DNA from: Woeseiaceae bacterium
Lineage (GTDB): Bacteria > Pseudomonadota > Gammaproteobacteria > Steroidobacterales > Woeseiaceae
DNA: 64,000 nt
Assembly: GCA_021773115.1 (NCBI GenBank)
Contig: JAJFKS010000034.1
Span: 186,001 to 250,000, forward strand
Direction: 5' to 3'
Both the position numbers and the translations under genes were made by a program. Positions within the stretch are counted from its first letter, which is position 1, and each line of letters starts with the position of its first letter. The notes beneath the pieces are model-generated. The model was not told the origin of the DNA, did not search any database, and saw only the letters and a list, made by a program, of their open reading frames with translations. Positions 42,028-51,681 of the stretch are shown piece after piece.

Positions 42028-43185
42028 GTGGAACGCACAAACAATTCCGACGCCGATCTCGTTGTCATCGCGCAACTATTGCTCGTTGAAGACAATCTCG
42101 GCGATGCGCGACTTATTCGTGAACTGCTGCTCAATGCCACGCCGAACCCTCTTCAAATAGTCAACGCAGTAACGCTCCGAGAAGCCGTCGACGCGCTCGC
42201 GGCAAACGCATTTGACGCTGTTTTACTGGATCTGGGTTTGCCGGACAGCCAGGGCGAGGCGACATTGCTGCAGGCTTTGCCGCATGCGGCCGGCGTTCCC
42301 GTCGTCGTTTTCACCGGTGCCGATGATGAAGAGATGGGTCAGCAGCTATTGAATCTGGGTGCACAGGACTATCTCGTTAAGGGGGAGGTCGACGGGCGCG
42401 CGGTTCTCCGCAGCGTGCGCTTTGCAACAGAGCGCATGCGCGTCAGGGACGCACTCGAACAGGCGACGAACGAGGCGCAGGCGGCCAGCGACGCGAAGTC
42501 GCGCTTTCTCGCGACCATGAGCCACGAGTTGCGCACCCCGCTCAACGCCATCAGCGGCTACACGCAGTTACTCAAGGAACTCGCGGAGGATGAAGGGCTG
42601 GAATCGATATTGCCGGACCTCGATAACATTCAGGCGGCGGGGAAGCAATTGCTGGACATCGTTAATGACGTACTCGATCTGTCGACGCTTGAGTCCGAGG
42701 ACATGTCGGTCAGTATTGCGCCGTTCGAGCTTGCGGACATAATTCAGGAGGTCGTTGAAACGGCGACGCCCTGGCTGGAGAATAATAACAATGAATTGCG
42801 GGTTGACGTTGACGGTGATCTGACGGTATACGGGGACGTCGTTGCTCTTCGTCGAATATTGCTGAACCTGCTGTCCAATGCCGCAAAATTTACCGAAGAC
42901 GGCAGCGTTTCGGTCACCGCGGTGGCAGATCGTGGCAGAAATTGCTTGACCATCGCCATAAGCGATACTGGCATTGGCATCGAGGAGAAGGACTACGCCT
43001 TATTGTTCGAGCCTTTTCAGCAAGTCGAAGGGGGCTACGCTCGGCGTTTTGAAGGCACCGGACTCGGACTTGCCATCGCGCGCCGGCGCTGCCGCATAAT
43101 GGGTGGCGATATCGATGTGCGAAGCGAGCCCGGGAAGGGTTCGATCTTCACGGTAACTTTCCCGATTGATCAACGCTCGCTCTGA
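42028..43185 (+). CDS. Receiver-histidine kinase hybrid (REC-HisKA-HATPase)
   Basis: A 385-residue soluble protein: N-terminal receiver (about 15-130, LLVEDNLGDARL, Asp in AVLLDLGLPDSQG), HisKA (FLATMSHELRTPLNAISGY, about 160-180) and HATPase (DTGIGIEEKDYALLF, GTGLGLAIARRRC). With the receiver in front, it can be a kinase activated by another kinase. GTG 42028, 13 bp after the preceding gene, is my preferred start; a TTG at 41992 would overlap that gene. Confidence 0.86.
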   Translation: MERTNNSDADLVVIAQLLLVEDNLGDARLIRELLLNATPNPLQIVNAVTLREAVDALAANAFDAVLLDLGLPDSQGEATLLQALPHAAGVPVVVFTGADDEEMGQQLLNLGAQDYLVKGEVDGRAVLRSVRFATERMRVRDALEQATNEAQAASDAKSRFLATMSHELRTPLNAISGYTQLLKELAEDEGLESILPDLDNIQAAGKQLLDIVNDVLDLSTLESEDMSVSIAPFELADIIQEVVETATPWLENNNNELRVDVDGDLTVYGDVVALRRILLNLLSNAAKFTEDGSVSVTAVADRGRNCLTIAISDTGIGIEEKDYALLFEPFQQVEGGYARRFEGTGLGLAIARRRCRIMGGDIDVRSEPGKGSIFTVTFPIDQRSL

Positions 43186-43208
43186 CCTGCATTTTTTTGC
43201 GATAGTCG

Positions 43209-43268
43209 GACCTGATCGGGCTCGACCTGGCGATGCCGAACATAGGCGGTTTTGAGTTTCTGCAGTAA
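43209..43268 (+). pseudogene. Remnant of a receiver domain
   Basis: In the 182-bp gap between two signalling genes this frame reads DLIGLDLAMPNIGGFEFLQ and then stops. That is the phosphoacceptor region of a CheY-like receiver (typical form [19 protein letters not shown]). There is a stop two codons upstream and no start. It looks like the decayed leftover of a further response-regulator gene. Confidence 0.6.
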
Positions 43269-43367
43269 ATCAGCCGAATATGTGATCTGGCGCCCGATAC
43301 GGACGACGATAACCGGATATGGTAAATTCTGTTTAAATCCAAATTCACGACAGCCGAGTGATGCGCG

Positions 43368-43733
43368 ATGAAAATACTGCTGGTCGAAGACAATCCAATG
43401 AATCGCGACATGCTGTCACGGCGGCTGCTACGTCGCGGCTACGAGATTGTGACCGCTGAAGACGGCGAAGAAGCTCTGCTGAAAGTCAGCGAAGAAAATC
43501 CGGACCTGGTGCTGATGGACCTGAGCCTGCCGGTACTCGACGGCTGGGCGGCGACCCGGCGAATCAGGTCGACGCCAGGTATGGAGAGTCTTCCCGTCAT
43601 TGCTCTGACCGCACACGCCCTTTCCGGCGATTATCAGAAAGCAATCGATGCGGGTTGCAACGACTATGAAACAAAGCCAGTGAATCTTGATCGGCTGGTC
43701 ACGAAAATCTCCAAGTTGATCGACGACGATTAA
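43368..43733 (+). CDS. CheY/DivK-like response regulator
   Basis: A 121-residue receiver domain alone, with LVEDNPMNRDMLSRRL, Asp in LVLMDLSLPVLDGW, Thr in IALTAHAL and Lys in YETKPVN. It is of the DivK/hybrid-kinase-receiver type and probably a phosphate shuttle for the large hybrid kinase encoded 45 bp downstream. Confidence 0.9.
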   Translation: MKILLVEDNPMNRDMLSRRLLRRGYEIVTAEDGEEALLKVSEENPDLVLMDLSLPVLDGWAATRRIRSTPGMESLPVIALTAHALSGDYQKAIDAGCNDYETKPVNLDRLVTKISKLIDDD

Positions 43734-43778
43734 GCGTGCCTTGTCAAACAACGACTCTTTTGCAGCGCTGACCTCAAG

Positions 43779-46700
43779 ATGAATATTCTGACTCGCTGGA
43801 GTACTTCGATACAGCTCGGCATTCTGGTGGGTAGCCTGGTTCTTGTCAGCTCGGCGGCTATTGGTTGGACCACCTACCAGCAATTGAACCGCCACCTGGT
43901 CGAAGCCGAGCTGCGCGAACTGCATCGCGAGGCTGAATTGGCGGCGGCCCGTTTCGATGATTTGCTGGACGATCTGCGCGCGAATGCACGCTTGTTGGCT
44001 TTGACGCCGCCGACGTCCGGGTATCTGCGGGCGGTCGGCAATGACGGCATCGATCCGCAGGACGGGACTTCGACGGCGTCTGCCTGGATTTCGCGCCTCG
44101 AAACGATTTTCCGCCGTTTCATGCAGGAGAACCCGGCGTATATACAGATACGTTTTCTGGTGCGTGAACCGAACGGGCTGGAACCGCTACGGCTCGAGGC
44201 GAGGGACGGCGAAATCGTCCGTATTTCAGATTCGGAGTTGCGACAAAAAGACGACCGCTATTCTTTCCACGACGCGATGCAAGTGGCTGGCGCCGGTGAA
44301 ACCAACTTGTCGCGGCTGGGTCTCAAGCAGGAAAATGGCGCCGCAGTGGTACCGCTCGTACCTTTCCTTCGCGCCGTTGCACCCGTAGTGTTCGACGACG
44401 GCTTGCCGCCGGCTGCCGTTGTTGTCGACGTGGCCGTGGACACCTTTTTCGACAGAGTTGGGCAGCAGAACCCCGCCGGTCGTATGTTTTTCGTGGTGGA
44501 CGATGCCGGCGACTTCGTCGTGCATCGGGATCCCGATCGGCGTTTTGCGACAGAATTGGGTCACGGACATCGACTGGCGGCCACCGATGCCGTGCAGGCG
44601 ACGTCGGATACTTTTGGGAGCGTCGATTCCAACGATAAGGAACGTGTGGTCGGCGTCGCACGGCAGCAGCACGCGCTGGGTCTGAGCTTCATTCTATCCG
44701 GGGATACGGACGTACTGTATCCGAAGCTGGTCGAGGCCAGGGATGAGGTTGTCAGAACGTCTTTTTTTATCCTGATCGTGACCCTCGTGGCCACTGTGTT
44801 GATGGCCCGGTTGTTCGCCGTACGATTACGCGCACTGGCTCGTGGCGCCAAAGAGGTCGCCGCCGGTAACTATGAGCTGGCGCTGACAGATCCCGGCGAG
44901 GACGAAGTCGGCGAACTCGCGATTGCAATGTCGGGGATGGCGTCCGATATCCGCGAAAAAATCGACCACTTGAAATTGGCTGAGCAGAAACTCGGCGAAA
45001 ATTCGCACTTGCTGGAAGCGTTCATTCAAAACGCTCCGATCATGATATTCGTCAAAGATGCTGCGGAACTTCGTTTCGAGCAGTTTAATAGAGCCGCGGA
45101 GGAGATCACGGGTTTTTCGGCTGCGGATATGCTGGGCAAGAACGATTTTGACTTTTTTCCAGAGGAAGAGGCGCAGCATTTTACCGAGATGGATCGCCGC
45201 GTGATGGCCGGTAAAGGGGCGGTTGTCGTCGGCGATGAGAAAGTCACGCGGAAGGACGGCACGCAGCGCATCCTGCACACAAAGAAAGTGGCGATACGCG
45301 ACGATTCCGGCAAACTGATTAGTTTGCTGGGTATTTCCGAAGATGTGACCGACATCAGACACGCCGCGTTGGATGTTGCTTACAACGAGCAGCGCTTTCG
45401 CAGCATTGTCGATACGGCGGCGGAAGGCATCGTTACGATTGACGAGCACGGCATCGTATTAACCTTTAATCAGGCCGCCACGCAGATTTTCGGCTATGGC
45501 GAGGATGAGGTAGTCGGCCACAACGTAAGCATGCTGATGCCCGACCCTGACCGGAGCCGACACGATGGCTATCTTGCAAACTATCTTGCGTCGGGCGATG
45601 CGAAAATCATTGGCGTTGGCAGAGATGTGACGGGCGTGCGACGTAACGGCACGCCGTTTCCAATGCGACTTTCAATCGGTGAGGCGTCGATGGACGGACG
45701 CCCGACGTTCACAGGTATCGTGCACGACCTCACGGCCGAGAAGGACAATGAACGACGCCTCGTCATGGCAATGCAAGACGCGGAAAAAGCGAATCGCGCC
45801 AAGTCTGACTTTCTGGCTACCATGTCGCACGAACTGCGAACGCCGCTGAATGCGATCATCGGCTACAGCGAGATGCTTGTGGAGGACGCCGAGAAGGGCG
45901 AAAGCGTCGAGGATCTGGCCGACGATCTCGGCAAGATCCGTAACGCCGGCCGCCACCTTCTGGGGCTGATCAACGATGTGTTGGACCTGTCGAAGATCGA
46001 GGCCGGTGGCGTTGAGGTTGACGTGACTGCCTTCTCTGCGGACGTCCTGATGCAGGAAGTTGTCGATACGATACGACCATTGATCGAAAAGAGCGGCAAC
46101 CGTTTCGACGTAGAGATCGGTGAGGAGATCAGTGAGATACGAACGGATCCGGCGCGCCTTCGTCAGATTCTGATTAACTTGCTGGGTAATGCGGCGAAAT
46201 TTACACGTGACGGTATCGTGCGCCTGACGGTGTCGCTGCGATCGAATTCGGCTAAGGACGAACGTGAGTTGCTGATTCAGGTGAGCGACACCGGCATCGG
46301 CATCGAAAAGCAGCAACTTGAGCGGGTTTTCGTCGCGTTTTCTCAAGCGGACGTCTCGACCAGCCGCAACTATGGTGGCACCGGGCTTGGCCTCGCGATT
46401 ACGCGCAGTTTTTGCGAACTGCTGGGCGGGACAATCAAGGTCAAAAGCACGCCGGGCAAGGGATCTACTTTTTCGGTGGTCCTCCCCGTGAACCTGCCGC
46501 AAACGGATGCTGACCCTGTCCAGACTACCGTGAACGATAACGGCGCGGAGCCGCTGCGCCGTTCGGGTACGATACTGGTCATTGAGGACGATCAGGCGGC
46601 ACGTGACCTGTTGGTCGGCCAACTGCGCGCAGCCGAGTGGCGAGTCGCCGAGGCGTCATCGGGCGTTGAAGGCCTGAAGCTGGCGCGGCAAATACGGCCT

Positions 46701-47306
46701 TGCGCCATCGTTTTGGATGTCATCATGCCGGAACTGGACGGTTGGGCAGTGCTGAAAATTCTCAAAAATGATCCTGAGTTATCGCAGATTCCGGTTGTAC
46801 TGTGCACCATCGTCGACGATCGAAAGAAGGGGTTCGCGCTCGGCGCCGCGGATTACTTGTTGAAGCCGGTGAAGCGCCAGGATCTGGTTGCCACGCTGTC
46901 ACGCTATTGCACAGAGCCGCCCTGCCACCTGCTCATTGTGGAGGATGACTTGCCGACACAGGAACTTTTCAGCCGTGCTGCGCAGGGCCTCGGCTGGACG
47001 GTGCGTACCGCGGTTGACGGTGGGAAAGCGCTCGAGAGCGTGAAACAGCAAAAGCCAGACCTGATTATGCTCGATCTTATGATGCCGAATCTTGATGGCT
47101 TCGACGTCGTCGACGCGCTTCAACGTAACCCGGAGTGGCACGATATCCCCGTCGTTGTCGTGACGGCGAAGGAGTTGACAGCGGATGACCGGCAGCGCCT
47201 GAACGGTTTCGTCGAGGCCGTTGTCAGCAAACAGGAGCGCAACCTCGACGAACTGGTGAATTACGTCATGGATTCTGTCGGTCGAATCTCCCGGGATAAT
47301 CCATGA
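43779..47306 (+). CDS. Large membrane hybrid sensor kinase (sensor-HAMP-PAS-PAS-HisKA-HATPase-REC-REC)
   Basis: A 1175-residue kinase. TM1 (about 12-31) and TM2 (about 326-345) enclose a periplasmic domain of about 290 residues, probably Cache-like. HAMP (about 346-395), two PAS domains (about 410-525, FIQNAPIMIFVKDAAELRF; and 535-650, GIVTIDEHGIVLTFNQAA), HisKA (FLATMSHELRTPLNAIIGY), HATPase (DTGIGIEKQQLERVF, GTGLGLAITRSF) and two receivers (Asp in AIVLDVIMPELDGW and LIMLDLMMPNLDGF) follow. No Hpt or DNA-binding domain is fused, so the output must pass to separate proteins, plausibly the c-di-GMP enzymes alongside. Confidence 0.9.
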   Translation: MNILTRWSTSIQLGILVGSLVLVSSAAIGWTTYQQLNRHLVEAELRELHREAELAAARFDDLLDDLRANARLLALTPPTSGYLRAVGNDGIDPQDGTSTASAWISRLETIFRRFMQENPAYIQIRFLVREPNGLEPLRLEARDGEIVRISDSELRQKDDRYSFHDAMQVAGAGETNLSRLGLKQENGAAVVPLVPFLRAVAPVVFDDGLPPAAVVVDVAVDTFFDRVGQQNPAGRMFFVVDDAGDFVVHRDPDRRFATELGHGHRLAATDAVQATSDTFGSVDSNDKERVVGVARQQHALGLSFILSGDTDVLYPKLVEARDEVVRTSFFILIVTLVATVLMARLFAVRLRALARGAKEVAAGNYELALTDPGEDEVGELAIAMSGMASDIREKIDHLKLAEQKLGENSHLLEAFIQNAPIMIFVKDAAELRFEQFNRAAEEITGFSAADMLGKNDFDFFPEEEAQHFTEMDRRVMAGKGAVVVGDEKVTRKDGTQRILHTKKVAIRDDSGKLISLLGISEDVTDIRHAALDVAYNEQRFRSIVDTAAEGIVTIDEHGIVLTFNQAATQIFGYGEDEVVGHNVSMLMPDPDRSRHDGYLANYLASGDAKIIGVGRDVTGVRRNGTPFPMRLSIGEASMDGRPTFTGIVHDLTAEKDNERRLVMAMQDAEKANRAKSDFLATMSHELRTPLNAIIGYSEMLVEDAEKGESVEDLADDLGKIRNAGRHLLGLINDVLDLSKIEAGGVEVDVTAFSADVLMQEVVDTIRPLIEKSGNRFDVEIGEEISEIRTDPARLRQILINLLGNAAKFTRDGIVRLTVSLRSNSAKDERELLIQVSDTGIGIEKQQLERVFVAFSQADVSTSRNYGGTGLGLAITRSFCELLGGTIKVKSTPGKGSTFSVVLPVNLPQTDADPVQTTVNDNGAEPLRRSGTILVIEDDQAARDLLVGQLRAAEWRVAEASSGVEGLKLARQIRPCAIVLDVIMPELDGWAVLKILKNDPELSQIPVVLCTIVDDRKKGFALGAADYLLKPVKRQDLVATLSRYCTEPPCHLLIVEDDLPTQELFSRAAQGLGWTVRTAVDGGKALESVKQQKPDLIMLDLMMPNLDGFDVVDALQRNPEWHDIPVVVVTAKELTADDRQRLNGFVEAVVSKQERNLDELVNYVMDSVGRISRDNP

Positions 47307-47481
47307 GCCGCCAGCAGCGGTTCGCAGCTGCCCGGTGTTGCTGACCTGCTTGTGAGGCAAAAGGACTCTTTAATGATCCAATTGGCCATTTTTGGGTCAA
47401 TCTTTCCCGTTTTGTTCCATATCTGTGAAAATTTGCAATAATGCCGCGCAATGTCGCTTGCGAGCAACAATAAGGTTGGGG

Positions 47482-48564
47482 ATGGAAAAGGAAGGAGAGA
47501 TAACAAGACTCAGTCGCTCACTCGGCAGTACCGCTACGGTGCGACTCGCCGGCCTGCACAAAATGGAGGTTTTCTATACACCCCTCGAAGAACGCTTCGA
47601 GCGCATCACTCGCCTCGGTGCCCGCGCAATGGGCGTTCGCGTTGCGGCGGTTTCGCTGGTCACCGACCAAAAGCAGTGGTTCAAGTCCGTTATCGGCTGG
47701 CGCATCAGCGAATTAGATATCGGCGACAGCTTGTGCCAACCGGTGCTTGAGAGTGGCGAGCCCCTCATCGTTCCAGACACGCTCAAGGACCCTCGTTATG
47801 CCAGCGCGCGTTTAGTCCAAACGGGGCCAAAGTTTCGATTTTACGCAGGCTATCCGATCACGGATCCGGAAGGCCAGATCGTGGGCACTTTCTGCGCCTT
47901 CGACGTGAAACCCAAGCGAGTCGACGATGCGCTAATGGTGACGCTCCGCGATCTGGGTCAGCTGGCCGAGCGCGAACTGGTGACGGCAGATTTGTGGGAT
48001 GCACAAAATCAGCTTGTTGCAAAACTTGGTGAGGCGCGCCGCCAGGCGCTGCTGGATACGCTGACGCGGGTCTGGAATCGACGCGGCGGTATGGAATTGC
48101 TCGAGATGATGCTTGAACGCTCACAAAAAACCTATGAGCAATTTGCGGTTTGCATGGTGGACGTGGACTTCTTCAAGGATGTTAACGACAACCATGGACA
48201 CCCATTGGGCGATCAGGTATTGAAAAAAATTGCGGCCAGCCTCGTCAACTCGGTGCGTCCGGATGATATCGTCGCGCGCTACGGTGGCGATGAATTCATG
48301 CTGATTCTTAGAGATTGCAGCCCGGATATGGCGAAGATAGTGGGGGCACGGATTCGCGCCAATGTTCAGAAGGAAAAAGTCCGGACACGTAAGGGTGCGA
48401 TCAAGACAACTCTGAGTATCGGTATGGCAGTCAACGATCCTGCTGAAGTGCTAACAGCCAAGCAGATGCTTGAGCGTGCGGATCAGGCACTGTATCAAAC
48501 CAAGAAGACGGGCCGCGATGGCGTCTCCATATGGCCACTGGATCTCGCGAGCGGCGGTCAATAA
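47482..48564 (+). CDS. GAF-GGDEF diguanylate cyclase
   Basis: A 360-residue soluble c-di-GMP synthase. A GAF domain (about 30-175, FRFYAGYPITDPEGQIVGTF) senses an unknown small signal. The GGDEF domain (about 200-350) has an intact active site, RYGGDEFML, and an intact inhibitory I-site, RPDD, five residues upstream. ATG 47482 is preferred because AAGGTTGGGG precedes it and the GAF alignment begins soon after; the open frame to 47392 adds 30 unrelated residues. It should feed the c-di-GMP pool read by MshE. Confidence 0.92.
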   Translation: MEKEGEITRLSRSLGSTATVRLAGLHKMEVFYTPLEERFERITRLGARAMGVRVAAVSLVTDQKQWFKSVIGWRISELDIGDSLCQPVLESGEPLIVPDTLKDPRYASARLVQTGPKFRFYAGYPITDPEGQIVGTFCAFDVKPKRVDDALMVTLRDLGQLAERELVTADLWDAQNQLVAKLGEARRQALLDTLTRVWNRRGGMELLEMMLERSQKTYEQFAVCMVDVDFFKDVNDNHGHPLGDQVLKKIAASLVNSVRPDDIVARYGGDEFMLILRDCSPDMAKIVGARIRANVQKEKVRTRKGAIKTTLSIGMAVNDPAEVLTAKQMLERADQALYQTKKTGRDGVSIWPLDLASGGQ

Positions 48565-48602
48565 GCGTTAGCTGCAGTGCTGGGGTCGGGCGCTCACGCA
48601 GG

Positions 48603-50291
48603 TTAGACTTGCTCCGGCTTGCTGATTCTTGCCGTCGCTTCTGCGTCAAGCACTTCGCGAACCTTGGCTGCGAGTGCGTCAAACTTGTAGGGCTTGCCCA
48701 GAAACGGCTGAACGTCGTTACTGACCTCCTTGTCACTGTGACTACCGATATAGCCGGAGGTGTGCAGCACCTTTATGGCCGGATGCAATCGCCGCACCTG
48801 TTGTCCGAGTTCAACGCCGTCCATGCTGCCGGGCATGACGACATCGGTGAACAGCAAATCGAAATCATTTCTGTCCCGCAGGACCGCGAGCGCCGAGTCC
48901 GCGTTGCTCGCCTCGCAGATCGAATAACCGAGGCCCTCAAGCATGGATCGGGCGACGTCGCGAACGGTCTCGTCGTCCTCAACGAGCAGAATCTTTTCCT
49001 CGCCATTCGGAATCGCCTGGAGGCGCGTTTGGGTCGCCATGGTTTGCTCGATATCTGTTGTTGTCGCGCCCGGCAGATATAATGTGGCTGTCGTCCCTTT
49101 TCCCTGGCGACTCATGAGTTCGAAATGCCCGCCCGATTGCGCCGCGAAACTGTGCACCATGCTCAGGCCGAGTCCGGTGCCGGAACCCGGGGCTTTGGTC
49201 GTAAAAAATGGTTCGGTGACTCTGGCGAGGACGGCCGGTGGAATACCCACGCCCTCATCGGAGACAGACAGGCTGATGTATGCGCCTGGTGACAACTCGG
49301 GGTACTGCCCGGCGTTGCAGTCATCGATAGGCAGGTTATTGACTGCGATGCATAACTTGCCACCGTCGGGCATGGCGTCACGCGCATTGATTGCCAGGTT
49401 GAGGACTGCGGACTCCAGTAGACTGGGGTCTGCCATCACAGGTTTGCAGTCCGGCGAAACACGAATATCCACCTTGATGGCGCCGCCAAGCGTGCGGTAA
49501 AGAATCTCGGCGAAGTCGCCGAGCACGTCCGTCATCGTCAGGGCCCGGGGCTCCAGGGGTTGGCGCCGTGCGACGGATAACATCTGTCGGGTTAGTTTGG
49601 CACCCCGCGTTGCCGCGTCGAGCGCTGCGACGACCTGCTTTGCCGCTTTTTCGTTGCTGGCCACCGAGCGTTGTACTAACTGCAGGTTGCCGATTATGAC
49701 AGCCAGCAAATTATTGAAATCGTGCGCGAGACCACCGGTAAGCTGGCCCAACGCCTCCATCTTCTGCGCTTGTCCAAGCTGCAGATCGAGATTGTTTTGC
49801 AGATCCTGTTTTCCGATGCTGTTGTCGGCTGGTGATTCTTTTTCCAGATCGTCGATACGGGCGTTCGCCGTCCTTAGCGATCGCTGCGTCAGCAACGCAG
49901 TTGCGAGCAATCGACTGTAGCGAAAGGCATGAGCGACGATGCGGCTCTGCGCAGGATTGGGTGACTTTCCCAGCGCAAGGGAGTCATCGATACCGGGCAG
50001 CTGTTCGGCCTGCCTGAACTCGTCCGCATTACCGACAAGCGCGAGGCAGGACACGGCCGGCCAGACTCTGCGTAGTTTCCGCAGCACGCCCGTCGCATCG
50101 TTTCCCAGCAAAGGGACATCGAGCAATAGAACCTGGGGACGAAACCCTGGCAGAAGGGGAATGGCGGCATCCACGCTGGCGACCTGCTTGATCTCAAGTT
50201 TTGGATACGTCGCCGCCAGGGAGCGGAAGAGCTCCGGCAGACCGGGTAACTCATTTGCAATGACCAATACACGCTGTTGTAGGTTTGCCAT
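48603..50291 (-). CDS. Soluble hybrid histidine kinase (REC-like-HisKA-HATPase-REC)
   Basis: A 562-residue protein: an N-terminal receiver-like domain (about 5-120, VLLLDVPLLGNDATG), a coiled linker, HisKA with LTGGLAHDFNNLLAVIIGN (NtrB-like subtype, about 190-210), HATPase (DEGVGIPPAVLARV, GTGLGLSMVHSF) and a C-terminal receiver (Asp in LLFTDVVMPGSMDG). It is on the minus strand and followed by a REC-EAL gene upstream of it in transcription order (27 bp apart). No membrane segment. Confidence 0.88.
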   Translation of the reverse strand: MANLQQRVLVIANELPGLPELFRSLAATYPKLEIKQVASVDAAIPLLPGFRPQVLLLDVPLLGNDATGVLRKLRRVWPAVSCLALVGNADEFRQAEQLPGIDDSLALGKSPNPAQSRIVAHAFRYSRLLATALLTQRSLRTANARIDDLEKESPADNSIGKQDLQNNLDLQLGQAQKMEALGQLTGGLAHDFNNLLAVIIGNLQLVQRSVASNEKAAKQVVAALDAATRGAKLTRQMLSVARRQPLEPRALTMTDVLGDFAEILYRTLGGAIKVDIRVSPDCKPVMADPSLLESAVLNLAINARDAMPDGGKLCIAVNNLPIDDCNAGQYPELSPGAYISLSVSDEGVGIPPAVLARVTEPFFTTKAPGSGTGLGLSMVHSFAAQSGGHFELMSRQGKGTTATLYLPGATTTDIEQTMATQTRLQAIPNGEEKILLVEDDETVRDVARSMLEGLGYSICEASNADSALAVLRDRNDFDLLFTDVVMPGSMDGVELGQQVRRLHPAIKVLHTSGYIGSHSDKEVSNDVQPFLGKPYKFDALAAKVREVLDAEATARISKPEQV

Positions 50292-50317
50292 AGGCCGTTA
50301 CCCGGACAGGCCAGAGG

Positions 50318-51496
50318 TCACGCGGACTTCCGAACAGCCTTCCAGATATGCAGGTTGCGTACAATCTCAGAGGCCGGAATGGCTTCGCTGAAAATGTAGC
50401 CTTGCGCATAATCGCAGCCGGATGCGGACAGCTTGGACAATGTATCGCGGTCCGATACACCCTCGGCGCATAACTCCATTTCAAGATTATGCGCGAGATC
50501 GATGAGCGACTTGACGAGCACCGACGCTTTTGCACTGGTGGCCATATCGTCGATAAAGCAGCGGTCGATTTTCAACATGCTGAAAGGTAGTTTGTGCAAA
50601 TGCACGAGCGACGACTGTCCCGTACCGAAGTCATCAAGTGCCACGCCAAAACCCTTCAGGCGCAGTCGTGTCAAAATGTCGAGGCGCTCAAGTATATCGA
50701 GCAATGAGCCACGTTCCGAAAATTCCAGTACCAGTCGCGACGGCTCAAGCTCAAATTGTCTTACCAGGCTGGACAATCGCTCCGGAAATTCCGGGTCGTC
50801 GATGACCGAGCAGGTGAGGTTGACGTGAATCCGTACATCAATGCCTGCGGTTCGCCACACCTGAGCTTGCTCGACGACCTGCAGTAGTACCGCATCGGTA
50901 AGGCCGACCATTAGCTTGCCGTCGTCAGCGATCGCGATAAAAGAATCAGGGTAGAGTAAGCCTCGCTCCGGATGTTGCCACCGCACCAGGGCCTCGACAG
51001 AAATTGGTTCGGCCGCTGCTCCTGCGGACAGCGAAACGATGGGCTGGAAGTGAACGGTGAGTTCTCCTTCGTTGATCGCTTTTTCGAGGTCGCCGGCATC
51101 GAGCTTGCGTTCGTTGAGACGCAGCATGCATTTGAACAGCATGGCCTCCATGTCGTCGATCATTATTGGTTTGCTCAATGTGCCGATCATTCGCAGTTCG
51201 CTGTCTTCCCCGATGTGGCGTGTTGCATCCAACAGCTTTTTGTCGGCGCCACTAACCAGAACGACCCGGGCGTGGCTGCCTTTGCCAGCGAGAAACTGCA
51301 GTACCTGCACACCATCCGCGTCGCCAATATTGAGGTCAATGATCGCAGCGGACGGATTGAAGTCGTCGTAGACATTCTTGAATTGCTGCACCGACGTCAC
51401 CGTCTCGACTTCGAAGCCCATTGGCTCAGCAACGTCCCGGATGAGCTCGCAGATTTGCTCTTCGTCATCAACGACCAAAAGCCGATTCGTTTTCAT
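50318..51496 (-). CDS. REC-EAL c-di-GMP phosphodiesterase
   Basis: A 392-residue response regulator with an EAL output (RocR-like layout). The receiver (about 5-120) has LLVVDDEEQICEL and Asp in AAIIDLNIGDADG. The EAL domain (about 140-380) keeps the expected catalytic set: EALVRW, HVNLTCS, LEFSERG, LDDFGTGQSSL, KIDRCF and CAEGVS. It is therefore predicted to break down c-di-GMP under kinase control. ATG 51496 is preceded by GGAGAAACGC; the frame to 51529 is less likely. The downstream hybrid kinase gene probably shares its transcript. Confidence 0.92.
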   Translation of the reverse strand: MKTNRLLVVDDEEQICELIRDVAEPMGFEVETVTSVQQFKNVYDDFNPSAAIIDLNIGDADGVQVLQFLAGKGSHARVVLVSGADKKLLDATRHIGEDSELRMIGTLSKPIMIDDMEAMLFKCMLRLNERKLDAGDLEKAINEGELTVHFQPIVSLSAGAAAEPISVEALVRWQHPERGLLYPDSFIAIADDGKLMVGLTDAVLLQVVEQAQVWRTAGIDVRIHVNLTCSVIDDPEFPERLSSLVRQFELEPSRLVLEFSERGSLLDILERLDILTRLRLKGFGVALDDFGTGQSSLVHLHKLPFSMLKIDRCFIDDMATSAKASVLVKSLIDLAHNLEMELCAEGVSDRDTLSKLSASGCDYAQGYIFSEAIPASEIVRNLHIWKAVRKSA

Positions 51497-51681
51497 GCGT
51501 TTCTCCGATTCATATTGACACAGCGCCACCGGCTCTGAGCGAGATATTGACTATAATGACGGCGGAATTCACATAATGTGCGACGTATCTCATTATCGGA
51601 AAAATCTGCCATATATAGTCCGGATGAGCGCTTGGTCTCGGCTCAGCGGATGACTTGGATTATGTAATTGGAGTGCACATT

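Noticed and set aside
45672..46622. 316-codon minus-strand frame
   Set aside because: Antisense to the HisKA/HATPase region of the large hybrid kinase, with no domain of its own.
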